A stretch of DNA of 64,000 nucleotides from Prochlorococcus sp. AG-363-K07 (lineage in GTDB: Bacteria; Cyanobacteriota; Cyanobacteriia; PCC-6307; Cyanobiaceae). The stretch is from NCBI GenBank assembly GCA_003280225.1, contig QCFO01000009.1, positions 1-64,000 of the forward strand, in the 5' to 3' direction. A program made the translations under genes and the position numbers. This document shows positions 8,962-18,614 of the stretch, in pieces (within the stretch, counting starts at the first letter, position 1; every line of letters starts with the position of its first letter). The notes beneath the pieces were generated by a model that worked only from the letters and a program-made list of their open reading frames with translations, was not told the origin of the DNA and did no database searches.

Positions 8962-10272
8962 TTAGTGATTTAATGCATAAATAAGGTTAGACTCTCTAGG
9001 GTTATATGTACTACTTCTCATTACTTTTTTTATACTCCTGACTAATTCAGTTTCTGCAACTATATATGGAATATCCTTAGCAGTAGCCAAATCTGTCGCA
9101 GTAAATTCAGCAATTTGCTCCTCAGACAACTTAGATTTGATGTCAGGCTCAATGCCATTTCGATTTATATCTCGTCCATTGGGAGTTAGATATTTTGCAA
9201 TCGTAACGGTCAATCCTGAACCATCTGAAAGAGCTCTAACTGATTGAACTAATCCCTTTCCAAAAGTCTTCTCTCCAACAAGAACTCCTCTTTTATTATC
9301 TTGTATCGCTCCAGAAAGAATTTCACTAGCGCTAGCAGAGCCTCCATCAACCAAAATCACTACAGGTTTATTTGTTAAGGCTTTTCCATTCGCTTTTCTT
9401 ACTGTTTTAACTCCATCTCGAGTTTCAGTTCTTACTATAGTCCCTTCATCTAACCATAACCGTGCTATTTCAATGCTTGCTTCTAACAAACCCCCAGGAT
9501 TACTTCTTAAATCAAGAACATAGCCCAGTGCATTCGACTCTTCAAAATTATTAATTGCTTTACGCATTTCCCGAACAGAATTTGCATTAAATTGCTTTAA
9601 ACGAATATATCCTACTTTAAAACCATTTATTGTTTGATTTAATTTAGTATCAACAGCATTAATAGCAATCTTGTCTCTAACAAGCTGAATTTTTATTAAA
9701 CTACCATCTCTACGCAAACCTAAAACAACCTCTGTTCCCTTTCTCCCTCTAATTAATTGAACAGCTTTATCAATGCTCATTCCCTTTGTTGATTTCCCAT
9801 TAATAGAAATAATGATATCTTTAGATTTCACACCACCTTTAAAAGCAGGTGTACCCTCAATAGGAGCAACAACTATCAGATTTTCGGTTTCCTTATCTAA
9901 AGAAAGTTGAATCCCCACTCCGGTAAGTTCTCCAGAGGTATCAATTCTCATTTCATGAAATTCCTTTGGGTCAAGAAATCGAGTATATGGATCGCCTAGT
10001 CCAGCTAACATACCTCTAATTACCTCGTAAGAATCTGAGGGCTCAGAGTATTTAGCAGTGAGTAACTTTCGCCTCAATTGAATCCAATCTTCAGGTTCAT
10101 AATTGCCATAGGTATCTAAATAATCGCGATAAACTATTTGCCAAACCTGATCTATGACCTCCTTAGGACTTTGACTGATCAATGAGGTTGTTCTTTGAGG
10201 TAAAGCAAATAGAGGTGAAGCACTAATCAGCAGTGCTGAAATTGAAGTAATACTATAAGGAAAAAAATCCAT
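8962..10272 (-). CDS. ctpA: Carboxyl-terminal processing protease CtpA
   Basis: CtpA-type S41 proteases remove the C-terminal extension of the photosystem II D1 protein in the thylakoid lumen. The 436-residue protein has an N-terminal signal (about residues 1-23). Next is the segment leading to GLGDPYTRFLDPKEF, a PDZ domain (GVGIQLSLD through IRGRKGTEV) and the catalytic core. The Ser is in DGGSASASEILSGA and the general-base Lys in GEKTFGKGLVQS. It is transcribed in the same direction as ispG, 56 bp downstream of it. Several CtpA paralogues exist in cyanobacteria, so the D1 role is likely but not certain from sequence alone. Confidence 0.9.
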   Translation of the reverse strand: MDFFPYSITSISALLISASPLFALPQRTTSLISQSPKEVIDQVWQIVYRDYLDTYGNYEPEDWIQLRRKLLTAKYSEPSDSYEVIRGMLAGLGDPYTRFLDPKEFHEMRIDTSGELTGVGIQLSLDKETENLIVVAPIEGTPAFKGGVKSKDIIISINGKSTKGMSIDKAVQLIRGRKGTEVVLGLRRDGSLIKIQLVRDKIAINAVDTKLNQTINGFKVGYIRLKQFNANSVREMRKAINNFEESNALGYVLDLRSNPGGLLEASIEIARLWLDEGTIVRTETRDGVKTVRKANGKALTNKPVVILVDGGSASASEILSGAIQDNKRGVLVGEKTFGKGLVQSVRALSDGSGLTVTIAKYLTPNGRDINRNGIEPDIKSKLSEEQIAEFTATDLATAKDIPYIVAETELVRSIKKVMRSSTYNPRESNLIYALNH

Positions 10273-10328
10273 TAGTCAAAAAACAAGAAATCAATAGTGG
10301 AGTAGATTCATAATATTGAAAATTAAAT

Positions 10329-11564
10329 TTAGTCAGGATCAAACCATCTTCCATCTTGCTTAATAAGATCAATTAAATTCTGTACACCTTCCTCTTCAGG
10401 GACCTTTCTTATCTCATCCCTTCCTCTATAAAGTGCAATGACACCTGGTCCTTTTCCAACATATCCATAATCTGCATCAGCCATTTCTCCAGGGCCATTT
10501 ACTATGCAACCCATTACAGCTATATCTAAACCTGTAAGATGCGAAGTCGCATTCCTAACTTTCTTAACAACCTCCTCAAGATTAAATAAAGTGCGTCCAC
10601 AACTTGGACAACTTATGTATTCAACCATAGTTTTCCTTAATCCAACTGCTTGCAAAATCGAATAACAAACAGGGATCTCTTTTTCAGGGGCCTCGGTAAG
10701 TGAAACTCTAATAGTGTCACCAATCCCTTCAGACAAAAGAGTGGCTATGCCGGCCGTACTTTTTATTCGACCGTAATCTCCATCGCCAGCTTCAGTGACG
10801 CCTAAATGCAAAGGATAATTAAAGCCCTCTTTATCCATTGTATCGGCCATTAACCTATAGGCGGCAAGCATCACTGGGGCTCTAGACGCCTTCATAGATA
10901 TAACAATATTATGAAAATTTAATGAGTCGCATATACGTACAAACTCCATTGCAGATTCAACCATTCCTAAAGGTGTATCACCATATTGAAATAGCATTCT
11001 TTCTGCTAATGAACCATGATTTACCCCTATTCTCAAGGCCTTATTCTGTTCTTTAAGTGCATTTACAAGTGGTTTAAAACTTTCAACAATACGGTCACGA
11101 ATTGAGGCAATATCCTCTTCTGTAAATTCTGTGCGGCTAGGATCTGGTTTTTCAAAAACAAAAAGGCCTGGGTTGATTCGAACCTTGTCAACATGCTTTG
11201 CAACTTCTAAGGCAATCTTTATACCATTATGATGAACATCAGCAACTAATGGAACTGATTTATAGTTGCTTTCTAGAAGTTTTTTGATTTCCCCTACCGC
11301 TTTAGCATGAGCAAGGCTCGGAACAGTTAGCCGGACAATTTCACAACCAACTTCATGCAATCTACGAATCGCAGATGTTGATCCTTCAATATCAAGGGTG
11401 TCTTCATTAATCATCGACTGAACTCTCACTGGATGATCGCTTCCAATAGAAATTTGACCAACCATCACAGTACGGGTAGGACGACGATGAATCTGCGTGT
11501 CATACCTCTGGGACGTACCTGACAAGTTTTGAGGCGATTTTGGGTTCAAACTTACACTCATCAC
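10329..11564 (-). CDS. ispG: 4-hydroxy-3-methylbut-2-enyl diphosphate synthase (IspG/GcpE)
   Basis: IspG is the [4Fe-4S] enzyme of the MEP isoprenoid pathway that turns MEcPP into HMBPP, with ferredoxin as the likely electron donor in cyanobacteria. The 411-residue protein has the N-terminal [15 protein letters not shown] segment and the (beta/alpha)8 core with [14 protein letters not shown] and KVRINPG. The C-terminal cluster domain has cysteines in [10 protein letters not shown] and [17 protein letters not shown]. The first residues (MMSVSL) allow either of two adjacent ATGs. The UDG gene lies 19 bp upstream on the same strand, suggesting cotranscription. Confidence 0.96.
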   Translation of the reverse strand: MMSVSLNPKSPQNLSGTSQRYDTQIHRRPTRTVMVGQISIGSDHPVRVQSMINEDTLDIEGSTSAIRRLHEVGCEIVRLTVPSLAHAKAVGEIKKLLESNYKSVPLVADVHHNGIKIALEVAKHVDKVRINPGLFVFEKPDPSRTEFTEEDIASIRDRIVESFKPLVNALKEQNKALRIGVNHGSLAERMLFQYGDTPLGMVESAMEFVRICDSLNFHNIVISMKASRAPVMLAAYRLMADTMDKEGFNYPLHLGVTEAGDGDYGRIKSTAGIATLLSEGIGDTIRVSLTEAPEKEIPVCYSILQAVGLRKTMVEYISCPSCGRTLFNLEEVVKKVRNATSHLTGLDIAVMGCIVNGPGEMADADYGYVGKGPGVIALYRGRDEIRKVPEEEGVQNLIDLIKQDGRWFDPD

Positions 11565-11583
11565 AGGTAAACCCTACCAAGAA

Positions 11584-12183
11584 CTAAGGATGGCATAGAA
11601 CTTTTTGAAATTCATAGAGTTTATTTCTAACTTGTAGAAGATCTTCAAGAGTAAGCGAGAAAGGTTTCCCTTTTATCCTGGAAGGATTTCTAAGAAGATA
11701 TGAAGGATGAAAAATTGGCAAAACGCACCTTTTATTCCAATCGAGCCAGATCCCTCTAAGACTACTAATAGGCTTTTTATCTCCTAAGACTGCCTCAACA
11801 GCGGTCGAGCCAGCTAAAACAATAATCCAAGGATCTACAAGCTTTATTTGCTGCTCTAACCATGGAGCAGCTACTCTCAACTCGGTCTTTGAAGGCCGTC
11901 GATTCTTTGGAGGTCTACATTTGACAGCGTTACAGATATAAACATCCTTAGCAGGGTTTAACCCTATTTCCTCAAGTAATTTGTCTAATACCTTTCCTGA
12001 TCTACCAACAAAAGGAAGGCCCACTTCTTCCTCTAAGGCACCAGGCGCTTCACCTACGATCATCAACCTAGACAATGGGTTACCTCTACTAACTACCACC
12101 TTGGTTGCTTGGGAATCTATTCCACAAGCATGGCAATCAAGTTCTTGCGAGCTAGATTGAGTTTTCACAAAATCTATAAGCAA
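11584..12183 (-). CDS. Family-4-type uracil-DNA glycosylase, fourth cluster Cys apparently missing
   Basis: The motifs are those of iron-sulfur UDGs: the catalytic-site motif GEAPGALEEEVGLPFVGR, the NAVKCRPPKNRRPS segment and the DNA-binding loop HPSYLLRN. These enzymes excise uracil from DNA at the start of base-excision repair. Cluster ligands in the family are two N-terminal cysteines (Cys17, Cys20 here), one in the NAVKC motif (Cys89) and one about 16 residues later. At the last position this protein reads VAAPWLE, with Ala105 where I expect Cys. Cys84 or Cys153 might substitute. The 199-residue length is normal. Confidence 0.85.
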   Translation of the reverse strand: MLIDFVKTQSSSQELDCHACGIDSQATKVVVSRGNPLSRLMIVGEAPGALEEEVGLPFVGRSGKVLDKLLEEIGLNPAKDVYICNAVKCRPPKNRRPSKTELRVAAPWLEQQIKLVDPWIIVLAGSTAVEAVLGDKKPISSLRGIWLDWNKRCVLPIFHPSYLLRNPSRIKGKPFSLTLEDLLQVRNKLYEFQKVLCHP

Positions 12184-12208
12184 ATAACATTAGATACACC
12201 GTACTCAC

Positions 12209-12607
12209 TTAATTCGTGGGGGAAACTACTATCAAGAATTTGTTTCCTTCAGGATCGGCCATCCAAGCTTCGATGCCAAAAGACTCGAATTTCGGTTGAT
12301 CCACAACTGATGCTCCTCTAGAAACAAGACTCGTAACCCATTCATTAATATCCTTAATAGGATCTCCAGACTGACTTTGTTGAAAACACAAAGCAGATGA
12401 GCTCCCCCTCATGGGCCAAGCGCGCTTGGAAGAAGGGCAATAAATCTGAATTCTCATCTCACCAGACCTAACAATCCAGAAATTTTCAGTGGTTTTAGGT
12501 TGCTGACTTTGACCATTAGTTGCAAACGCATAAAACTCAGAAAGCTCTTTAGGAGAAGAAGATGCCACTACCAAGCTAACTTGAATAGACTTCGATAAAA
12601 ATCCCAA
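12209..12607 (-). CDS. Glyoxalase/VOC superfamily protein
   Basis: The 132-residue protein has one vicinal-oxygen-chelate fold: an N-terminal strand with FYAFATNGQ, and a C-terminal half ending FGIEAWMADPEGNKFLIVV, the usual end of a VOC module with a DPEGN turn and metal-ligand region. Single-domain members work as dimers with very varied reactions or as binding proteins. No substrate can be inferred. It lies 25 bp upstream of the UDG gene on the same strand, so it may begin the UDG-ispG transcription unit. Confidence 0.65.
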   Translation of the reverse strand: MGFLSKSIQVSLVVASSSPKELSEFYAFATNGQSQQPKTTENFWIVRSGEMRIQIYCPSSKRAWPMRGSSSALCFQQSQSGDPIKDINEWVTSLVSRGASVVDQPKFESFGIEAWMADPEGNKFLIVVSPTN

Positions 12608-12677
12608 AACAAATCAAGGTTGTCTAAGACACATCATCCGGCAGGATGTGGTTTTAAAAAGAACTTTTCTAAAAGAG

Positions 12678-13865
12678 ATGGCACAAATGCCACACCCGCA
12701 AAAAATTTCTACTCGGGCTGTGAGCCTAAAGCCCTCATTGACTTTGGCAATTGCTGCCAAGGCCAAAGAGTTAATGAGAGAAGGGAAAGATATATGTAGC
12801 CTTAGTGAGGGAGAACCAGACTTTGATACTCCAGATTTTATTGTTGAGGCCGCTATAAAAGCTCTAAAGGATGGTGAAACCCGCTACGGTCCTGCAGCAG
12901 GTGATCCGGAATTACGAGAGGCAATAGCTTTAAAACTATCAAAATCTAATAACATTCCAACTTCGTCAGAGAATATTCTAGTTACCAATGGTGGGAAACA
13001 AGCTATATATAATCTCTTTCAAGTTATTCTTGATCAAGATAGCGAAGTTATAATTCCCTCCCCTTATTGGCTGAGTTATCCTCAGATAACAAAGTTGGCA
13101 GGAGGACAGCCTGTAATAATCAATTCATCACCTAAAGAAGACTTCTCTATTAATGAAACAACGCTTGAAGCAGCTATTAATGATAAGACTAGACTTCTAA
13201 TCCTAAATTCGCCCGGGAATCCAACAGGCAGAGTTATGAAACGAAAGGAGATGGAAATAATTGCAGAAATCCTCAGAAAATATCCACATGTTTCAGTAAT
13301 GTCTGATGAAATATATGAATATTTACTTGCAAATGGCGAAAGACATCATAGTTTTGCCAACGTTGCTCCAGATCTTGCAAATCGTATATTCACAGTAAAT
13401 GGTTTTGCGAAAGGATGGGCCATGACAGGTTGGCGGATTGGTTATCTAGCAGGGAATAAAGAAGTAATAAAAGTAGCAACCGCGCTCCAAAGCCAAAGTA
13501 CAAGCAATGTCTGCAGCTTTGCACAAAAAGGGGCACTGGCTGCATTAATTGGACCAATGGAATGTGTCCAAGAGATGGCCAAGAGCTACAATTTCAGAAG
13601 AGAATTATTATCAAATGGTATAGAAACAATTAAGGGAATGAAGCTAGTAAGACCAAGCGGAGCTTTTTATGCTTTTCCTAAATTACCACCTAATAGTCCA
13701 AATTCAGTAGAGTTTTGTAAAGAAGCTCTTGATCAAGTTGGCCTAGCTCTTGTTCCAGGTATTGCATTTGGTGACGATAGAAGAGTAAGAATTTCCTGTG
13801 CCACTTCCAACATAATCATTACTGATGGAATTAATCGCCTGAAAGAATTTGCATTACAATTTTAA
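12678..13865 (+). CDS. aspC: PLP-dependent aspartate/aromatic aminotransferase (class I)
   Basis: This is a fold-type I aminotransferase that swaps amino groups between aspartate and 2-oxoglutarate. Cyanobacterial members may also act on prephenate. Visible signatures are SLSEGEPDFDTPDF, the NGGKQAIYNLFQ cofactor region, LNSPGNPTGRV, SDEIYEYLLANGE, and the lysine motif NGFAKGWAMTGWRIGYLAG that forms the Schiff base. An in-frame GTG at 12648 would add ten atypical residues, so I prefer ATG 12678, or ATG 12687 with AAAGAG upstream. It is divergent from the VOC gene. Confidence 0.88.
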   Translation: MAQMPHPQKISTRAVSLKPSLTLAIAAKAKELMREGKDICSLSEGEPDFDTPDFIVEAAIKALKDGETRYGPAAGDPELREAIALKLSKSNNIPTSSENILVTNGGKQAIYNLFQVILDQDSEVIIPSPYWLSYPQITKLAGGQPVIINSSPKEDFSINETTLEAAINDKTRLLILNSPGNPTGRVMKRKEMEIIAEILRKYPHVSVMSDEIYEYLLANGERHHSFANVAPDLANRIFTVNGFAKGWAMTGWRIGYLAGNKEVIKVATALQSQSTSNVCSFAQKGALAALIGPMECVQEMAKSYNFRRELLSNGIETIKGMKLVRPSGAFYAFPKLPPNSPNSVEFCKEALDQVGLALVPGIAFGDDRRVRISCATSNIIITDGINRLKEFALQF

Positions 13866-13894
13866 GAGAGTTCCATACTAATCAGAAGCCTAGG

Positions 13895-14800
13895 ATGATC
13901 AACAAGATATCAAGAAGATTCTTCTTGTCCTCTCTTCTCCTTATACCTTCTTTGATAATTGGTACTGAGGTGATTACCTCTGAAGATGTTCTGGTTATAG
14001 GTGCAATTCCTGATCAAAATCCCGAACATTTAAATCGTCTATATAAAATGCTTTCAAATGAATTAGAGAAAAGCCTAAATATCAGAGTAAAGTATCTACC
14101 TGTTACAAGTTATCCAGCAGCAGTTAGCGCATTTCGAACTGGCAACTTGGATTTAGTTTGGTTTGGAGGGCTGACAGGTGTACAAGCTCGTATACAAACC
14201 CCAGGTTCAAAAGTAATTGCACAAAGGGATATTGATATTCGCTTTAGGAGTGTTTTTATCGCAAATACCAAAAGCAAAATTCCAGTCTTACAAAACCAAA
14301 ACGATCTTAAAAAGCTTAAAGGCAAACGCTTCACCTTTGGTTCAGAAAGCTCAACCTCTGGTCGTCTAATGCCACAATATTTCTTACAGGAAGCTGGCAT
14401 AAAAACAACTGACTTCAAAGGAGCTCGACCAGGATTTAGTGGTAGTCATGACGCTACAATTGCATTAGTGCAAAGCGGTTCTTACGAAGCAGGAGCTTTA
14501 AATAAACAAGTTTGGCAGTCGAATATCAAAAGAGGGAGAGTCAATAAAATTAAAGTAAAGGTGATCTGGGAAACACCAACCTATGCCGATTACCATTGGC
14601 TTGCACAAGGATCTCTGGACCAAAGATTTGGAAGTGGTTTCACAAAGAGACTGCAAGAAACTCTTTTAGGGATGAATCAATATTCAAAGAATCAAAAACA
14701 AATCCTTGAGATGTTCGGAGCAAAGCGCTTTATTAGTGCTAATAACAATCAATACACAAATATTGAACGAATAGGACGTCAACTTGGAAAGATCCGTTGA
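13895..14800 (+). CDS. phnD: Phosphonate/phosphite-type ABC transporter binding protein (PhnD)
   Basis: The 301-residue protein has an N-terminal signal/anchor (RRFFLSSLLLIPSLIIG) and a PhnD-family fold. It contains VIGAIPDQNPEHLNRLY, the domain-hinge region around DLVWFGGLTG, and the ligand-loop segment FGSESSTSGRLMPQYFL, which contacts the phosphorus oxyanion in characterised homologues. It starts the phnD-phnC-phnE operon: its last 4 bp overlap phnC. Prochlorococcus PhnD1-type proteins have been reported to bind phosphite and methylphosphonate. No C-P lyase or phosphite dehydrogenase gene is in the window, so the true substrate stays open. Confidence 0.88.
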   Translation: MINKISRRFFLSSLLLIPSLIIGTEVITSEDVLVIGAIPDQNPEHLNRLYKMLSNELEKSLNIRVKYLPVTSYPAAVSAFRTGNLDLVWFGGLTGVQARIQTPGSKVIAQRDIDIRFRSVFIANTKSKIPVLQNQNDLKKLKGKRFTFGSESSTSGRLMPQYFLQEAGIKTTDFKGARPGFSGSHDATIALVQSGSYEAGALNKQVWQSNIKRGRVNKIKVKVIWETPTYADYHWLAQGSLDQRFGSGFTKRLQETLLGMNQYSKNQKQILEMFGAKRFISANNNQYTNIERIGRQLGKIR

Positions 14801-15540
14801 AAAAACTACTAACTCTCCAAGCGGTCAACGTACTAGAAGCCCCCGAGGCTCGGCTCAAGGACATTAATTTATCCATAACCTACGGCGAAAAAATCGCCTT
14901 ATTGGGGAAAAGTGGTTCTGGCAAAAGTACATTACTTTCAACAGCGAATGGCAGTATCAGACCAACTAGCGGAGATGTTAAATGGTTAAACGTCTACTTA
15001 AACCACCGAACATCGCGCCAACGTCAACACATAGCAACACTATGGCAAGATCTTCGTCTCATTGAAGAACTGAACATTGCTCAGAATATCAATTCCGGTG
15101 CTCTAGGCCGACACAACATGCTTTGGGCCTTAAGGAACCTCTTGGGACTAATTGATTACAAACCCTGCTTAGCTTATCTAAAAGCAACAGGCCTTTCTGA
15201 AAAACTACTTTTCACCTCGGTTCAAGAGCTATCAGGTGGACAGAGACAAAGAGTAGCTATAGCACGATTGTTAAATCAAAATGCTGAGTTAATTCTTGCT
15301 GACGAACCTTTTTCAAATCTAGATCCCGCATTAGTGGAAGATATGCTCGACCTCTTACTCAAGAAAAAACATGTCAATTCCGTCAGAGTTCCTAATACTT
15401 GCCTAATTAGCTTACATCGCCCTGAACTTGTACCTCTCTTCACTCGTGTAATTGGTTTGCGAAACGGGATGATCATTATTGATCGACCTTCCCAGGAAGT
15501 AGGTAAAGCGGAATTAGATTTAATTTACCGGAGTAAATGA
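14797..15540 (+). CDS. phnC: Phosphonate-type ABC transporter ATP-binding subunit (PhnC)
   Basis: The 247-residue protein is the ATPase of the adjacent transporter. It shows Walker A (LLGKSGSGKST), the Q-loop (LWQDLRLIEEL), the ABC signature (LSGGQRQRVAIARLL), Walker B (ELILADEPFSNLDP) and the switch histidine (SLHRPEL). Start and stop overlap phnD and phnE by 4 bp each, so the three genes are translationally coupled. The start codon at 14797 is TTG within the phnD stop region. Confidence 0.92.
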   Translation: MKKLLTLQAVNVLEAPEARLKDINLSITYGEKIALLGKSGSGKSTLLSTANGSIRPTSGDVKWLNVYLNHRTSRQRQHIATLWQDLRLIEELNIAQNINSGALGRHNMLWALRNLLGLIDYKPCLAYLKATGLSEKLLFTSVQELSGGQRQRVAIARLLNQNAELILADEPFSNLDPALVEDMLDLLLKKKHVNSVRVPNTCLISLHRPELVPLFTRVIGLRNGMIIIDRPSQEVGKAELDLIYRSK

Positions 15541-17096
15541 AGCTGATTAAATTTCCTCCTCCAATCCTTTGCCTTATCCCTGCTATTACCCTTATTCCAG
15601 TTTTAGGGCAGATCTTTTCCGAGATCCATGTAGGAGGATTGGAAGTGTTAGGTGAATTCTTCTATGCTGCAGTTCATCCATCATTCAACCCATTAGTACT
15701 ACAAAGCTCTTTTCAAGGATTACAAGTAACTGTTGCAACAGCTCTACTGAGTTGGTCAATCTCAATTTCGATAGGACTATTTCTTGGTTTTATCAGCTCA
15801 AGTGTTTTCTGGAAGTGTTTCTGCGCTCAGGAATGGCAATCCACAGCGATAAAAAATTCTTTAGCAATTCCTAGAAGCATTCACGAATTAATTTGGGGAC
15901 TACTACTACTACAACTCTTTGGAACAAGCCCATTGGTAGCAATCATTGCAATATGCATCCCCTACTCATGCCTAGTCGCAAAAGTAATCGGTAATCAACT
16001 TGATAGCTTGGATCAAAAGCCACTTATAGCACTAAGGCAAGGGGGAGGAGGTACCTTTAGTTCCATAATCACAACACTGCTACCTCCACTGATTCCAAAA
16101 ATCAAAAGCTACGGAGGATACCGACTTGAGTGTGCGTTAAGGGGGGCAACCTTATTAGGTGTTTTTGGGATGGGAGGCATAGGAACTGAAATGCAATTAA
16201 CACTTCAATCGCTTGAGTTCAGAGAAATGTGGACATCCATTTGGATGCTGGGAGGTGTGATGCTTGCATTGGAAACTATGTTGAATTATTTACGTAGAGA
16301 ACAAAACACTAAGAAAAAAATTGAGAAGTTTACTGCTCAATTTATAGGCATTCTGGCCTTATCAATAGGCATAGCATTATTATGGCTTCAAAGAATAGAC
16401 ATAAATTTATTCTCAGGGTTTAGTTTTCATCCCATTATTTTGCCAACTTTTGAAGAACTAACAAATGCAATTTATGAATTGGAATGGGCAACTCTGATTA
16501 GTCAAACCATTTTGATCACCGTCTTAGCTAGTGGAATTGCAATTGGGGTGCCTGTCATTGGACTGATGATGTTCCCATCAAAAACAAGTGTTTCACTACA
16601 AAGGATTTCTTGGGCTTTCTTGAGGTTGATACCACCTCCTCTATCATTATTACTTTTGCTTCTCTGTACAAATCCAAGCCTTTCAGTAGCAGCTTTAACT
16701 CTTGGCCTTCATCATCTAGGAGTTATGGGACGACTTTTAAAGGAAGGAATAAGCGATCAAATCAACCACAATTATCTAGCAATTTATTCTCTTGGTACAG
16801 GCCGTCGATTAGCTTGGCTCTATGGATGTCTTTCGCCACAAAGCCGAAGTTATCTAGCATATGCCGCATACAGGGCAGATGTAATCTTAAGAGAGACAGT
16901 TGTAGTTGGAATAGTGGGTGGAGTCGGTCTCGGATGGCAATTACAAGAGTCCTTAAGTTCATATGCTTGGGCTGAAGTTGCTCTAGTGACAACGGCATAT
17001 ACCACCGTTACTTTAGTTGGGGAATACATAAGTGATAACGGGAGAAAATACTGGATGAGTCCTCAAGCCAGTAAACACTCATCCCAATTGATCTAA
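15537..17096 (+). CDS. phnE: Fused double PhnE phosphonate-type permease
   Basis: The 519-residue protein is about twice the usual PhnE length and contains two permease modules in tandem. The first (about residues 1-250) ends with a coupling-loop region ALRQGGGGTFSSII and GATLLGVFGMGGIGTEM. The second (about 270-505) repeats it with YSLGTGRRLAWLYG and RETVVVGIVGGVGLGWQL. A single chain can therefore supply both halves of the channel that PhnE normally forms as a homodimer. It is coupled to phnC by a 4-bp overlap. The two halves have clearly diverged. Confidence 0.9.
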   Translation: MKLIKFPPPILCLIPAITLIPVLGQIFSEIHVGGLEVLGEFFYAAVHPSFNPLVLQSSFQGLQVTVATALLSWSISISIGLFLGFISSSVFWKCFCAQEWQSTAIKNSLAIPRSIHELIWGLLLLQLFGTSPLVAIIAICIPYSCLVAKVIGNQLDSLDQKPLIALRQGGGGTFSSIITTLLPPLIPKIKSYGGYRLECALRGATLLGVFGMGGIGTEMQLTLQSLEFREMWTSIWMLGGVMLALETMLNYLRREQNTKKKIEKFTAQFIGILALSIGIALLWLQRIDINLFSGFSFHPIILPTFEELTNAIYELEWATLISQTILITVLASGIAIGVPVIGLMMFPSKTSVSLQRISWAFLRLIPPPLSLLLLLLCTNPSLSVAALTLGLHHLGVMGRLLKEGISDQINHNYLAIYSLGTGRRLAWLYGCLSPQSRSYLAYAAYRADVILRETVVVGIVGGVGLGWQLQESLSSYAWAEVALVTTAYTTVTLVGEYISDNGRKYWMSPQASKHSSQLI

Positions 17097-17117
17097 TGAA
17101 GTCTTTACACTCACCCA

Positions 17118-17795
17118 ATGATAGGAAAAACTAAACAACTAATAGTTATTGGTGATAGTGGAGTATATGGCTGGGGTGATCATGATGAGGGTGGATGGTG
17201 TGAGCGTCTTCGACAAACTTGGATGAAAACACCTAACGCGCCAGTTGTATATCCATTAGGAATTCGAGGAGATGGACTGGAAAGAGTAGCTAAACGCTGG
17301 AGAAAAGAATGGGAATGCAGGGGAGAGTTACGTAGAAAAGTTCCCGATGGATTACTAATTTCTGTTGGCATAAATGATACAGCGCGTATAGGAAGAGCAA
17401 ATGGCAGACCCCAACTTTCAGCAGAGGCATTCAGATTTGGGTTTTCCCAACTTCTTAAAGAAATTAAAAACAAAACCAAAGTTATGGTTATGGGTTTAAC
17501 TCCTATTGATGAAGGTGTTATGCCATTTGCCGAATGTCTATGGTATTCAAATGAAGCTGCCGCAATATATGAAGCACAAATTGAAGAAGCATGCTTAGAG
17601 CTTGACATCCCGTTCTTAGCACTTCATAGGGCAATGCTTGCAGAACCTGAATGGCTAAGTTGGCTTGAAGCAGATGGAGTCCATTTAAATTCGGATGGAC
17701 ATAATTGGCTGTCTCATCAAGTACTCAAATGGAAACCCCTTCTTATTTGGGCCGAACTGAATCATTTAGAGAACCTCACCCCAACCATCAGCTAA
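17118..17795 (+). CDS. SGNH/GDSL-family hydrolase
   Basis: The 225-residue protein has the four SGNH blocks. Block I is IGDSGVYGWGD with the nucleophile Ser14. Block II supplies the Gly of PLGIRGDGL, block III is SVGINDTAR, and block V is DGVHLNSDGH with the catalytic Asp and His. Such enzymes are esterases or lipases acting on acyl or acetyl esters. There is no signal peptide, so it should be cytoplasmic. It follows phnE by 21 bp on the same strand and may be cotranscribed, but nothing ties it to phosphonate uptake. Confidence 0.82.
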   Translation: MIGKTKQLIVIGDSGVYGWGDHDEGGWCERLRQTWMKTPNAPVVYPLGIRGDGLERVAKRWRKEWECRGELRRKVPDGLLISVGINDTARIGRANGRPQLSAEAFRFGFSQLLKEIKNKTKVMVMGLTPIDEGVMPFAECLWYSNEAAAIYEAQIEEACLELDIPFLALHRAMLAEPEWLSWLEADGVHLNSDGHNWLSHQVLKWKPLLIWAELNHLENLTPTIS

Positions 17796-17817
17796 ATCTG
17801 AAACTCTCATTAATTGA

Positions 17818-18549
17818 TTAAATCAATTTTCCAAGCGTAATAGCTAATAATGCAGCAATACTCGTCTGCAAAGCATTTACAAGCTCATTAGTGAGCCAAT
17901 TCAAACGATGCTGTAAAACAGCTCCAACAACACTCTCGACCAAAGTTGCAAGGAAGCCAACTACAAAAATAACTAATGTAAATTCCTTAATCTCAGAAAA
18001 GAAAAGCCCAACTACTACAGCTGTCATAAAAAAACTACCTAATAAACTTGCTAACGTCCCTTCAAGGCTTATTGCGCCATCTGTACCTGGAGGAACTGAG
18101 CGCAAAGAGGTAATCAGAATTGTTCGGCGACCCCATCTCTTCCCAATTTCACTCCCAAAGGTATCTGCCAGCTTTGCAGCAAAACTCGCTGCAAAACCAG
18201 CAAGCAATAATTCCTTCAAACCAATTTCTAGTTGAATCAGAATTGCAAGGATTGATCCTGTGGCAGCAGAACCCCACAGATTTTCAGGGCCTCTACGTCC
18301 ACCTCTCGATTCAGCCAAGCCTGCCTCAAGCTTGCGCTTAAAGCCAAGTCTGGTGACTAGTGTCCCTAGCATCAAGTAAAGGACTACTGATAACCAACCT
18401 CGCCACCCAAGGCATCCCCAAAGAATTGTGCCCAAAACTCCCGCATGAAACCAGCCAGCTGGGGTCAAAAGGGGTAAAAAACGTTGTGAAACAGCAATTA
18501 ATACTGCATTTAGACAAAAGGCCCAAATCCAAACATCTTCTAGGGGCAT
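17818..18549 (-). CDS. DUF92/TIGR00297 membrane protein, VTE6-like
   Basis: The 243-residue protein is strongly hydrophobic with about six membrane segments. It contains the DUF92 signatures ESRGGRRGPENLWGSAATG, AKLADTFGSEIGKRWG and SVPPGTDGAISLEGT. Plant VTE6 of this family is a phytyl-phosphate kinase that recycles chlorophyll-derived phytol into tocopherol and phylloquinone. A similar prenyl-phosphate kinase role is plausible here, acting in the membrane. The assignment to the family is secure; the substrate is inferred. Confidence 0.85.
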   Translation of the reverse strand: MPLEDVWIWAFCLNAVLIAVSQRFLPLLTPAGWFHAGVLGTILWGCLGWRGWLSVVLYLMLGTLVTRLGFKRKLEAGLAESRGGRRGPENLWGSAATGSILAILIQLEIGLKELLLAGFAASFAAKLADTFGSEIGKRWGRRTILITSLRSVPPGTDGAISLEGTLASLLGSFFMTAVVVGLFFSEIKEFTLVIFVVGFLATLVESVVGAVLQHRLNWLTNELVNALQTSIAALLAITLGKLI

Positions 18550-18614
18550 AATTGGAAATTAACTTTCACCGTAGTCTTATCAAGTTAATCATAAATTTAA
18601 TGATGAGTTCATTT

